Source: Actinoplanes cyaneus (GTDB lineage: Bacteria > Actinomycetota > Actinomycetes > Mycobacteriales > Micromonosporaceae). Taken from it: a DNA stretch of 64,000 nt. The DNA is taken from positions 220,752 through 284,751 of the forward strand of contig NZ_BOMH01000016.1 in the NCBI RefSeq assembly GCF_016862095.1, given 5' to 3'. The position numbers were made by a program, and so were the translations under genes. The notes beneath the pieces are model-generated. The model saw only the letters and a program-made list of their open reading frames with translations. It was not told the DNA's origin and did no database searches. Shown here piece by piece: positions 51,915 to 60,072 of the stretch. How positions within the stretch are numbered: position 1 is the first letter of the stretch; each line of letters begins with the position of its first letter.

Positions 51915-52296
51915 GCCGAGCCCCCGCCTGCCACGCCGTGGGCCGGCGCCGCCGGTCGACCAGATGAGCAACGCCGAGCTGGCGCGGATGGTCGAGGCCG
52001 AGCATCCGTACCGGGGGAAGGCGCTCTTCGAGCTCTGCGACCGCCTGGCGACCGACGACGACGCGGTGGCCAAGGTCGCGATGCTCTCCCGCCTCACCTC
52101 GCTGCGCCGGGCGCGGCTCTTCGACCGGGTGTCGCTGGCCTGGTCGGCGATCATCGCGCTGCTGGCGGCGGAGACGGAGAATGCCCGGGAGGAGGCCTAC
52201 GCGGCGTTCCGGGCGCTGGATCCCGAGGAGCAGGGCGACATGCTCGACTACCTCGAGGTGACCGCGATCGAGGAGGCCCACCCGCGCATCGCGTGA
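51904..52296 (+). CDS. Hypothetical helical protein
   Basis: 130 residues from GTG 51904, overlapping the YbaB-like gene. Mainly helical and acidic: MSNAELARMVEAEHPYRGKA, RARLFDRVSLAWSAIIALL, AFRALDPEEQGDMLDYLEV. No membrane helix or known domain seen. The overlap argues that it works with the YbaB-like protein. Confidence 0.65.
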   Translation: MHAEPSPRLPRRGPAPPVDQMSNAELARMVEAEHPYRGKALFELCDRLATDDDAVAKVAMLSRLTSLRRARLFDRVSLAWSAIIALLAAETENAREEAYAAFRALDPEEQGDMLDYLEVTAIEEAHPRIA

Positions 52297-52365
52297 GCGG
52301 GCCCCGCGCTGGAAGGTTCCGGCCGGGGCTCACGCGGGGCCGCGGCAGGAACCGTCGGAGTCTTC

Positions 52366-52650
52366 CTAGATCTCCACCTTCACGTCTTTACGGAAGGCCA
52401 CCCGGTCGCGGACGGCTGAGGCGTCCGGTTTCGGGTCCGGGTAGTACCAGGCGGCGTCGGCCGCGGTGTGCCCCTCCGCCCGCAACGAGTAGTACGACGC
52501 CTTGCCCTTCCACGGGCAGACGGTGTGCGTGTCGGAGGGGATGAGCACGTCCGCACGCACCGAGGCGCGGGGGAAGTAGTAATTCCCCTCGAGCACCACC
52601 GTGTCGTCGCTCTCCGCGATCACTTCGTCGTTCCAGATGGCCTTCGGCAT
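52366..52650 (-). CDS. DUF427 domain protein
   Basis: 94 residues, the standard size. AIWNDEVIAESDDTVVLEGN, YYFPRASVR, HTVCPWKGKASYYSL and AAWYYPDPKP are characteristic of DUF427 (small beta-barrel). Function unknown. Solitary gene. Confidence 0.93.
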   Translation of the reverse strand: MPKAIWNDEVIAESDDTVVLEGNYYFPRASVRADVLIPSDTHTVCPWKGKASYYSLRAEGHTAADAAWYYPDPKPDASAVRDRVAFRKDVKVEI

Positions 52651-52867
52651 GCCCCGAACCTAGCGCGCCTCTCGAATTGTGACTGATATGTGCGTTTTAT
52701 TCACCTCTCGCGGGTGAAACGCGGCGAGTTCGCCACGGTCCCGTAGACTTCCTCTCCTGACTTGTCGATCTTCCCCTTGACTCGTCGATGCTTTCGGAAT
52801 GGGCGCTGATGACCCGGCTGGTTTCGCTCCGCTTCCCCGATGACCGCTGCACCCGGGACGGCCGTTG

Positions 52868-53914
52868 ATGGGCCGGCTCGACGAGTTGCGTGGCGGTGGC
52901 AAGGCCAAGCGGCACAACGCGCGCACGATCGCCGCGCTCACCGGCAACCCCGGCTGCAACCGGCGGGCCGTGCTCGACGCGGCCGGCGTCGACAAGCTGA
53001 AGCTCGCCGAGACGATCGGATTCCCGGGCAGCTTCGGTCAGTCCCGGTTCGCGCTGTCCCGCGGCAACGCGTTCGAGGCGATGCTCAAGGCGGACGACTG
53101 CGAGCTGCTGCGGTCCGTGCTCGGCGCCTCGGACGCCGCCGCCTACCGGGACCTCGGGGCGGACACCGACGACAGCCTGGGTGACCGCCATGCGCGGACG
53201 GTCGCGCTGCTCTCCGCCGCGTCGGCGGCGCTGATCGACCACCCGCTGCTCACCCTCGAGGTCGCCGGGCAGACCGTCTACCTGGAGCCCGACCTGGTGG
53301 CGTACGCGCATCAGGGCCGCCTGCAGGTCGTCGAGATCAAGTCGTTCGCGATCGTCGACGGGCAGGCCGAGAGCGCGAAGGTCTCCGCGGCGGCGATCCA
53401 GGCCGCGACGTACGTCCTCGCGCTGCGCCAACTGCTCGAACGCCTCGGGATGGACCCGCTGCTCGTCGACCACGAGATCGTGCTGGTCTGCCCGGAGAAC
53501 TTCGCGATGCGCCCGGTCGCGGTCCGCCTCGACGTGCGCAAACAGCTCGCCACGCTGCGCCGGCAACTGTCCCGGCTGTCCGGCGTCGGCGAGATCATCG
53601 ACGCGCTCCCGGCCGGGGTGACCTTCGACCTGAACCGGCCGGCGTCCGAGATCGTCGCGGCGCTCGGGCACGTGGCGCCCCGCTATGCGCCGGAGTGCCT
53701 CTCCACGTGCGAGCTGTCCACGTTCTGCCGGCACGAGGCGAGCGGGACGACCGGGGCGCTCGGCCGGCCCGTGCGGGAGGCGCTCGGCGGGATCGAGAGC
53801 GTCGAGGAGGTGCTCGAGCTCGCCTCCGGGACCCGCACGCCGACGCCGGAGCAGGAGGAGGCCGCGGCGCTCCTGCGGCAGGCGCTCCGGTTGCGGTCAG
53901 AGGCGCTTTCTTGA
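52868..53914 (+). CDS. PD-(D/E)XK (RecB-like) nuclease with Cys cluster
   Basis: 348 residues from ATG 52868. The nuclease core is VYLEPDLVAYAHQ then LQVVEIKSFAIVDG (Asp about 142, ExK about 156-158), followed by AAIQAATYVLALRQLLERLG with the motif IV Gln/Tyr. Near the C-terminus CLSTCELSTFC (residues about 278-288), with an upstream Cys in NPGCNRRAV, could form an iron-sulfur staple as in AddB/Cas4 nucleases. It overlaps the next gene by TTGA, so both are made together. Context with a helicase and Prim-Pol further right suggests DNA repair or defence (inference). Confidence 0.8.
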   Translation: MGRLDELRGGGKAKRHNARTIAALTGNPGCNRRAVLDAAGVDKLKLAETIGFPGSFGQSRFALSRGNAFEAMLKADDCELLRSVLGASDAAAYRDLGADTDDSLGDRHARTVALLSAASAALIDHPLLTLEVAGQTVYLEPDLVAYAHQGRLQVVEIKSFAIVDGQAESAKVSAAAIQAATYVLALRQLLERLGMDPLLVDHEIVLVCPENFAMRPVAVRLDVRKQLATLRRQLSRLSGVGEIIDALPAGVTFDLNRPASEIVAALGHVAPRYAPECLSTCELSTFCRHEASGTTGALGRPVREALGGIESVEEVLELASGTRTPTPEQEEAAALLRQALRLRSEALS

Positions 53915-55341
53915 GTACGCTCACCGCCCTCGCCCGGGCGCAGGCGGTCGCCAGTGGGCGGGCGCAGCCGATCGCCACCGTCCGCCACCTGCACGTTCAC
54001 GACTATCCGCTGGTGCTCGTGCCGCTCGCGATGGCCGGCGAGGCGAATGCGCCGCTGGCCGCGCTCGTCGGAGCCGACCCGGACAAACCGGAACTGCTCG
54101 TCGTCACCCAGCCGCGGGACCGCGACGAACGGTTCCGGTTCGCCGATCGTCTGGGTCAGATCCTCGTCGCGTACGTCGACATGTTCGCCGACGCCACCGA
54201 GGACGTCCCGATCGACCGGGGCAAGGACGTGCGCACCCGCTACGCCGACGCCCCGCAACTCTGGGTCCCGAACCCGGCCGGCGTCGACTTCCTGCGCCTG
54301 TTCGGCCGGTCCACCCGTTTCCGGACCGTCGACGGCGAGCACCCGGTGCCCGCGTCGGTGCCGCTGCTCGGGCGCTGGCTCACGTTCTTCGCCACCAGCG
54401 CCGAGGTGCCCGGCTCGTCCCTGCTGGTCAACGCGGTGCAGGCGCTCGGGTTGCACTGGGCCACTGGGCAGAGCGGCGCCGAGGACGCGCAGCTCGGCGT
54501 GCTGCTGGCCTGGATCCAGGAGGGCGCGGCGGCGGCGCGTGCCGTGGAGAACGGCCCGGTGGCCGGCCCGGCGACCGACCCGGACTTCGACAACAAGGTG
54601 CTGGCGCCGCTGATCGAACGGTCCGCTCCCGAACTGCCCGACGTGCTGCGCGAGCTCATGCTGCCGACCTGGGAGCGGATGTGGCGGGTGCTCGACCTGC
54701 TGCGCCGGCTGCCGGTGGGCTCACGAGTCGGGCAGCGGTGGGACTCCGACCGGGACGTCTACACGGCGTTCGCGCAGCACGTCGCCGACGGCGGAGCGCC
54801 GCAGCCCCGCCGGGACGGTGCGGTCGCCGCCGCGGCACGCCTGCAGCGGCTCGAATCGGCCGCCTCCCGGTACGCGGTGCAGCGCGCCTTCGACGACCCG
54901 CTCGTCCTCGCCGAGTACCGGCTGGCCGGGGCCGCGTTCGCCGGGACCGTCACGCTGGCCGCGCCCGACCGGATCGACGACAGCGGCAAACGGCCGGTGC
55001 TGCGGCCGCGCATCATGGTTCGTACCGCCGAGTCGGTACGGGTCGAGCCGGGCACGTCGCTGACCTCGCCGTCCCGGCCGTCCCAGAAGGCCCGCGTGAT
55101 CTCGCTTGCCCCGGTGCCCGTGACCGGCGAGACCGACGTTCTGCTGGAGCTCTCCGGTGGCATGGGCCGCAAACTGGTCGCCGAGCCGGGAACCGTTCCG
55201 GCCGTCGGCGAGCGCGTGATCCTGACGACGCTCACCGAGGAGTTCCGCCGCGGCGGCGCCCTTCCCGACCCCACCGAGACTCCCTGGACCCACGGCGGCC
55301 CCCCACCCCCACAAGACCCGCAAGTCCCCGCCGTCCCATAG
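53911..55341 (+). CDS. Unknown protein coupled to the RecB-like nuclease
   Basis: 476 residues from TTG 53911 (AGAGG seven bases upstream), overlapping the nuclease stop. The N-terminal domain reads HLHVHDYPLVLVPLAMAGEAN then LLVVTQPRDRDERFRFADRL; the central part is helical (WERMWRVLDLLRRLP, FAQHVADGG); the C-terminus has small beta stretches and a Pro-rich end. No known enzyme motif is seen. Tight coupling to a Cas4/AddB-like nuclease implies a partner role, perhaps in loading or regulation. Confidence 0.7.
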   Translation: MSTLTALARAQAVASGRAQPIATVRHLHVHDYPLVLVPLAMAGEANAPLAALVGADPDKPELLVVTQPRDRDERFRFADRLGQILVAYVDMFADATEDVPIDRGKDVRTRYADAPQLWVPNPAGVDFLRLFGRSTRFRTVDGEHPVPASVPLLGRWLTFFATSAEVPGSSLLVNAVQALGLHWATGQSGAEDAQLGVLLAWIQEGAAAARAVENGPVAGPATDPDFDNKVLAPLIERSAPELPDVLRELMLPTWERMWRVLDLLRRLPVGSRVGQRWDSDRDVYTAFAQHVADGGAPQPRRDGAVAAAARLQRLESAASRYAVQRAFDDPLVLAEYRLAGAAFAGTVTLAAPDRIDDSGKRPVLRPRIMVRTAESVRVEPGTSLTSPSRPSQKARVISLAPVPVTGETDVLLELSGGMGRKLVAEPGTVPAVGERVILTTLTEEFRRGGALPDPTETPWTHGGPPPPQDPQVPAVP

Positions 55342-55615
55342 CCCTCGCTTCCGACTTTCCATGTCGGCCGTCCCGCGGCCGTCGCCCCGCCGTGTCCCGT
55401 GTCGGTCGAGCGAGCTGGGTCCCGTGGTCGTCCCGTGTCCGTCGAGCCGGCTGCGCCCGTGGCCGTCGCCCACGTCCCGCGACCGTCGCCCCGCCGCGTC
55501 GCGTCCCGCGGCGGTCGAGCCGGCTGGCACGCCGCTGCGTGTGAAGCCGACGGGCCTAGTCGAGTGCGTCCGGGGGCGCGAGCCGCGCCCGGGCCGAGGC
55601 TGCGGCGCGGCTCGC

Positions 55616-55680
55616 GGTTCCGGCTGGTTCTCATGGTCGTTATGAGGCACGCATAACGACCATGAGAACCAGCCGGAACC
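55616..55680. repeat. Long perfect palindrome, copy 2
   Basis: 28-bp arms (55616-55643 and 55653-55680) around the nine-base loop GAGGCACGC. Same core as the palindrome at 44596-44652, with two arm positions changed and both complementary positions changed to match. Confidence 0.92.
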
Positions 55681-55779
55681 TCCGCCGCGCGGCACGCTCG
55701 AGCTGCCGCCTGCCTCGCGTGGTTCACCGGCGGGCTGGTGCTGCCGGCTTGCGGTCCTGCGCGGGTTCTCCTGCTGTGA

Positions 55780-55891
55780 CCCGCACCACCTGCGGACGTC
55801 GCCCTTGCGGGTTTCGCGTTCTGGGCCGCCTCGCGGCCCTGCGAAGCCCGGAAGGGTCCCCGCGGGAGCGACGATCCGGACCACAGCGGAG
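55780..55891 (-). repeat. Dispersed repeat, copy 2 (inverted)
   Basis: 55846-55891 is the exact reverse complement of 33022-33067, with weaker similarity down to about 55780. It ends 32 bases before the stop of the GAF-SpoIIE gene. Confidence 0.85.
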
Positions 55892-55923
55892 AGGGGACCG
55901 CAAGATCTTGAAGTTGATCTTTC

Positions 55924-57783
55924 TCAGCCGGTGAGGCGGACCAGGAGCAGGGCGATGTCGTCGTTGCGGCGCGGGGCGACGTCGAGCAGGCGGGCGCAGA
56001 GCTCGTCGCCGGGGTAGGCGCTGCTCTCGCGGAGGCGCTCGGCGAGGCGGGCGACACCGTCGTCGAGGAGCTGCTGACGGTCCTCGACCAGGCCGTCGGT
56101 GTAGAGGACCAGGGTGGAGCCGGGCGGGACATAACGGACGGTGGTGGTGCGGGCCTGGTGCGGGGGCAGGCCGAGGAGCGGCTCCGGCGGGATCCACCAG
56201 ACCTGGACCCGCCCGTCCGGCAGGAGCAGCAGCGGCGGCGGATGACCGGCGTTCGCGAAGCTGATCGCGTAACCCGACCAGGACTGCCGGACACGGGCCA
56301 GCACCGCGGTCGCGGCGGCCGGCACGCGCAGCCCGTGCAACGCCTCGTCGAGCTGGGTGAGCAGGGCACCGGGCTCGTCGGCGCGGCCGAACGCGTCGCC
56401 ACGCACCAGGTTCCGCAGCTGGCCCATCGTCGCGGCGGCCTCGATGTCGTGGCCGGCGACGTCACCGACCGCGACCATCACGCTGCCGTCGGGCTGGGCG
56501 AAAGCGTCATACCAGTCACCGCCGACGGCGGCGCCGTCCTGCGCCGGCAGATAACGCGCGTGCAGCTCGACGCCGGGCAGCGTGGGCAGCTCCGTGAGCA
56601 GGCTCCGCTGCAGCACCTCGGCGACGTGGCGCTGCTCCCGGTACAGCCGGCTGTTCTCCACCGCGAGCCCAGCGCGGCGGCCGATCTCCGCGGCGACCCG
56701 TTCCTCGGCCGCGGTGAATGGTGGCCTGTCCGGCCCGTTGACCAGCAGCACCGCGCCCAGGACCACGCGGCGCACCGGCGACACGATCGGCGCCACCATC
56801 GACGAGCCGAGCCCGGCCGACATGGCGAGCGCCGCGAGCTCCACATCGCTGAGCCGGCCGCGCAACCTCGCCGAGCCACTCTCGCGCCGCACCGAACGCC
56901 CGTGCCGCCGTGCCGCCAGCACGATCGCCTGCAGGTCGGTGCGCGAACGGGCGGCCAGGTCGGCGAGCCGTTGCATGTCGGCGGCGCGGGCCGGATCGCG
57001 GTGGGTGGCCGAGACGTGCGGACTCGCGCCCGGCTCGTCGGCGTACGTGACGACGCACCAGTCGGCGAGCCGGCCGGTGACGATCCGGCCGAGGCGGCGC
57101 ATCGCCTCCGCCACGTCCATCGTCGCGGCCAGCGACTCGGTCAGGTCGGTGAGCAGCGCCAACTGGTGCTGGGCGGACTCGGCGGCGCGCCGGGCGTCCT
57201 CCGCGGCGGCCCGGGCGATGCGCAGGCAGACCTCCGACGAGCAGACCGCGGCCAGCTCGCTGAGCAGGGCGATCTCGCTGTTGGTCCAGTTCCGCGGCTC
57301 GTGGTCGACAGCGCACAGCGCCCCGACGACGAGGCCGTCCGGGTCGGTGATCGGCGCTCCCGCGTACGCAATGGCGTTCAACCCCTCGATCGACGGGTTG
57401 CCCCGCATCCGGGGATCGGCGCGCACATCCGGGATGACCAGCATCTCGCCGGCCACCACGACGTGGCGGCTGAACGAATGGGTCAGCGGCATGCTGCGCT
57501 CGGTGGCGAACGGCTCGGGCATGCCGACCTGGCCGGCCAGGAACTGCCGCTCCGCGTCGACCAGGGACACCACGCCGAGCGGTGCGTCCACCAGCTTGCG
57601 GACGAGCATCGCGAGCCGGTCGAACGCCTCATCCGGCCCCGGCGTGCCCAGCCGCCGGACCGAACGCAGGCGCACCGGATCGGCGAGCACACTCTGCTCG
57701 GTGTCGCCGATGACGTCCCACTGAAGCACCATCGCCCCCCAGCCGGTTGCCTGCCAGGCTACCGGCGCGCCGGTCACGTTCAC
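55924..57783 (-). CDS. GAF-GAF-SpoIIE (PP2C-type) serine phosphatase
   Basis: 619 residues from GTG 57783 (GGGAG upstream). First GAF domain about 40-190 (APLGVVSLVDAERQFLAGQV, AYAGAPITDPDGLVVGALCAV), second about 225-385, then a SpoIIE phosphatase domain with GGDWYDAFAQPDGSVMVAVGD, the metal Asp in VGDVAGHDIEAAATM, FANAGHPPPLLL and YTDGLVEDR, and the last metal motif RNDDIALLLVRL. It dephosphorylates STAS antagonists and so activates a sigma factor in response to a sensed signal. No membrane helix. Solitary gene. Confidence 0.94.
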   Translation of the reverse strand: MNVTGAPVAWQATGWGAMVLQWDVIGDTEQSVLADPVRLRSVRRLGTPGPDEAFDRLAMLVRKLVDAPLGVVSLVDAERQFLAGQVGMPEPFATERSMPLTHSFSRHVVVAGEMLVIPDVRADPRMRGNPSIEGLNAIAYAGAPITDPDGLVVGALCAVDHEPRNWTNSEIALLSELAAVCSSEVCLRIARAAAEDARRAAESAQHQLALLTDLTESLAATMDVAEAMRRLGRIVTGRLADWCVVTYADEPGASPHVSATHRDPARAADMQRLADLAARSRTDLQAIVLAARRHGRSVRRESGSARLRGRLSDVELAALAMSAGLGSSMVAPIVSPVRRVVLGAVLLVNGPDRPPFTAAEERVAAEIGRRAGLAVENSRLYREQRHVAEVLQRSLLTELPTLPGVELHARYLPAQDGAAVGGDWYDAFAQPDGSVMVAVGDVAGHDIEAAATMGQLRNLVRGDAFGRADEPGALLTQLDEALHGLRVPAAATAVLARVRQSWSGYAISFANAGHPPPLLLLPDGRVQVWWIPPEPLLGLPPHQARTTTVRYVPPGSTLVLYTDGLVEDRQQLLDDGVARLAERLRESSAYPGDELCARLLDVAPRRNDDIALLLVRLTG

Positions 57784-58146
57784 CCGTGTGCTCCCGACCC
57801 GATCATCCGTTTCCGGTCAGCCGATCGGTCACCCCGGCCCCTCATCCATGCCAACCCGGGCGTGGTGATGCCGTCGGGCCTGGGAGTCGTGGCAGCGTGG
57901 AAGGCCGCTTTCCGGCCGGTCACGGCCTGGAGTCGCTGCGGTGGCCGGGTGCCGAGCTGCGGCTGCGGGTCGAGCGGTTGAGTCGTCGCGGCACGGGCCG
58001 GCTCTGAGCCGTGACGGTGGTGGCTGGGCTGTTGCGGCCCGGGCGTGGCGGCCCGGGCGTGGGGGCGCGGCGGCGGTGGCTGGGCTGTTGCAGCACGGGG
58101 ACCTGGCGGCGTGGGGGCGTGGCAGTGCGGGGGCGTGGTGGCTCGG
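57784..58146. other. Intergenic region with short direct repeats
   Basis: About 360 bases without a gene. GGTGGCTGGGCTGTTGC occurs at 58019-58035 and 58075-58091, embedded in GGCGTGGGGGCGTGG-type low-complexity sequence reaching the Prim-Pol stop. The left part should hold the phosphatase promoter. Confidence 0.5.
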
Positions 58147-58989
58147 TCAGGCGGCGTGGCCGGAAGCTCCGATGAACGGCTGCCGGGCGCCCGCGCGCAG
58201 GCCGGATCGGATCGTGCCACGGATCTCGGCCTGGCCCAGACCCGCACAACGCGCCGCCCACTCCAGCTCGCGCCGGACCGTGCCGGCGTCGAGCAGGCCC
58301 GCCCCCACGAACCGGCCCAGGGCGAACGCCGCCCGGTTGAGCGTGTTGTTGCGGCAACCCACGGCGGCGCGCGCCACCCGTTCGGTCTCCGACTCCAGCA
58401 CGGCCTGCGCGTAGCGATCCGGGTGCGCGACCGGCCGCGCCGGCGCCGGCGGCGGCCCGGCGATCATGGCGCGCAGCGCCGGTGGGCCGGCCGGCAGCGA
58501 CGGGCCGGGACGGCGGATCCACGTGTAGCCGCCGCCGGTCACGTGCCGGGACGGCGGGGCCAGCACGTAACCGCCCGCACCGCGCCAGTCCAGCCCCGGT
58601 AGCAGGCGGACCCGGTTGCCGAAGCCGGTCGGGCGGAACCACAGGTGGCGGCCACCGCCACCGGTGTGGACCTGCGGCCCGGGCGGGATCTCGTCGGCGA
58701 GGAGGTGGCGCAGCGCGTGCCAGCCCTCCACCGAGTCGATGTCGGCCACGTCCATGATCACGCCGGTGCGCAGGCCCACGTTCGCCCGGGGCCAGCGCGA
58801 CCACCAGATCTCGATCTGGCGCGGGTCGGTGCTCGCCTCGTTGACCCCGTGGCGCAGGCGGGGATGCTTGCCGGGGCTGTCGCATCGCTCTCCTCCGGGG
58901 CAGGAACAGACACCACCCCGGTCAGGCGTGTGCACCGGCAGGACGGGGATGCCGTGCCGGGCGTACGAGAGGGCAGCCGTGAGCGACAT
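58147..58989 (-). CDS. Bifunctional DNA primase/polymerase (Prim-Pol) domain protein
   Basis: 280 residues. LTAALSYARHGIPVLPVH at the N-terminus, a Cys-rich insertion CSCPGGERCDSPGKHPR typical of actinobacterial Prim-Pol proteins, VIMDVADIDSVEGW (motif I), VHTGGGGRHLWFRPTG (motif II) and GLDWRGAGGYVLAPPSRH (motif III). The C-terminal region (about 190-270) is helical like a PriCT-type tail. An archaeo-eukaryotic primase fold makes primers or fills gaps; without a helicase domain it must work with partners, and a helicase gene lies two genes upstream on the same strand. Confidence 0.88.
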   Translation of the reverse strand: MSLTAALSYARHGIPVLPVHTPDRGGVCSCPGGERCDSPGKHPRLRHGVNEASTDPRQIEIWWSRWPRANVGLRTGVIMDVADIDSVEGWHALRHLLADEIPPGPQVHTGGGGRHLWFRPTGFGNRVRLLPGLDWRGAGGYVLAPPSRHVTGGGYTWIRRPGPSLPAGPPALRAMIAGPPPAPARPVAHPDRYAQAVLESETERVARAAVGCRNNTLNRAAFALGRFVGAGLLDAGTVRRELEWAARCAGLGQAEIRGTIRSGLRAGARQPFIGASGHAA

Positions 58990-59037
58990 TAGAACAAGCG
59001 TACGACAGCTTTGCCGTCGTGGCTGTGCCGTTCGGCC

Positions 59038-60036
59038 TCAGGCCGCGGGCAGCGCCCGCAGCACGTGCGAGATGTGGTGCGAGGTGCCCCAGGCGATCCA
59101 GCTCGCCGAGGTGCCCGCGCCCCGGGCCGTGCGTGCCCGCCGGGCGATCTCGGCGTCGCCCCAGGAGAACCGGGCGCCGGCCGAGGGCCACTGCGGCGAG
59201 GTCACCAGCGTGCGGCACAGGTCGTGGCAGCGGTCGTCACCGCGTCCGCCGCGCCGCGCCCAGCGGTAGATCCACCAGTCCTGCTCGGACGTGTACCGCA
59301 ACGTGGGCAACTGGCGATGATGTTGCACCCCTAGGCGCCGGACCGGCGAGGTGACGCCGTAATCCGCATACCCCAGGCCGGGCTCGCCGAGCCGGGCCCA
59401 GACCCGCGCGTCCAGCCGGCCCACCGGCACCGGGCGGTCCGTGGGCAGGTCGTCCAGGTTCGGCGGCATCGCGCCGGAGGCGACGCTGACCGAGCGCCAC
59501 GGCATGCTCCGGGCCCAGCGCAGCACCCGCCGCGCCCGCTCCTCGACCTCGTCGGCGTGGGCCAGGCAGGCGGTCTCGGCGAGGTCGATCAGCAGATCGA
59601 CCTCGTGCGGGTCGAGCTCCGTGGCGGCCAGTACCCGGTCGGTGACCACTTCGGCCTGCGCCGGATTGCCCGCGTCGACGTGCGGCTGGAGCCGGAGGAC
59701 CGCTCGCCGGTGGTGCATCCGCGCGGCCATGCCATGGGCCACCAGGCGGCGACCGCTCTCGTACGGCCGTAGCACCGGCACCATCGCCACACCCAGCCGC
59801 GTGAGCTGCGCCGCCAGGGCCAGCGGCGCGGGTGGCTCCGGCACGTGCCCGAAGTCGAGGGCCAGCGTGTCCGTGCGAGGCGGCAGCTCCCGGAGGAGCG
59901 GGACGATGCCGATCGCCGGATCCAGCTCGACGATCGGCGTGACGCGAGCGGCCTCCTCCTCGGACAGGTGCGCGAGTGCCGTGAACTCGCCACGACGTGG
60001 CCGGAGAATCGGTCGATAAGCCCCGATGGGCGTCAT
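59038..60036 (-). CDS. Beta family protein (T4 Beta_protein type)
   Basis: 332 residues: YRPILRPRRGEFTALAHLSE at the start, VTPIVELDPAI, DTLALDFGHVP, VAMVPVLRPYES, DLLIDLAETACLAHAD, and in the C-terminus YADYGVTSPVRRLG, LPTLRYTSEQDWWIYRW and SWGDAEI. These are the marks of the Beta_protein family named after a phage T4 protein and common next to phage- or defence-related genes. Molecular function not known. Lies between Prim-Pol and helicase genes, 49 and 36 bases apart. Confidence 0.85.
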   Translation of the reverse strand: MTPIGAYRPILRPRRGEFTALAHLSEEEAARVTPIVELDPAIGIVPLLRELPPRTDTLALDFGHVPEPPAPLALAAQLTRLGVAMVPVLRPYESGRRLVAHGMAARMHHRRAVLRLQPHVDAGNPAQAEVVTDRVLAATELDPHEVDLLIDLAETACLAHADEVEERARRVLRWARSMPWRSVSVASGAMPPNLDDLPTDRPVPVGRLDARVWARLGEPGLGYADYGVTSPVRRLGVQHHRQLPTLRYTSEQDWWIYRWARRGGRGDDRCHDLCRTLVTSPQWPSAGARFSWGDAEIARRARTARGAGTSASWIAWGTSHHISHVLRALPAA

Positions 60037-60072
60037 AGCACCACCGTAGCCGCATCGACGGTCAACTGTGGG

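Larger units (their letters stand above)
55342..55923. repeat. GC-rich intergenic region with degenerate repeats
   Basis: About 580 bases without a gene. 55355-55520 is made of variants of GTCCCGYGNCCGTCG and GGTCGAGCCGGCTG; then come the long palindrome and copy 2 of the dispersed repeat, both listed separately. The composition parallels the desert at 44.4-45.0 kb. Confidence 0.65.
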
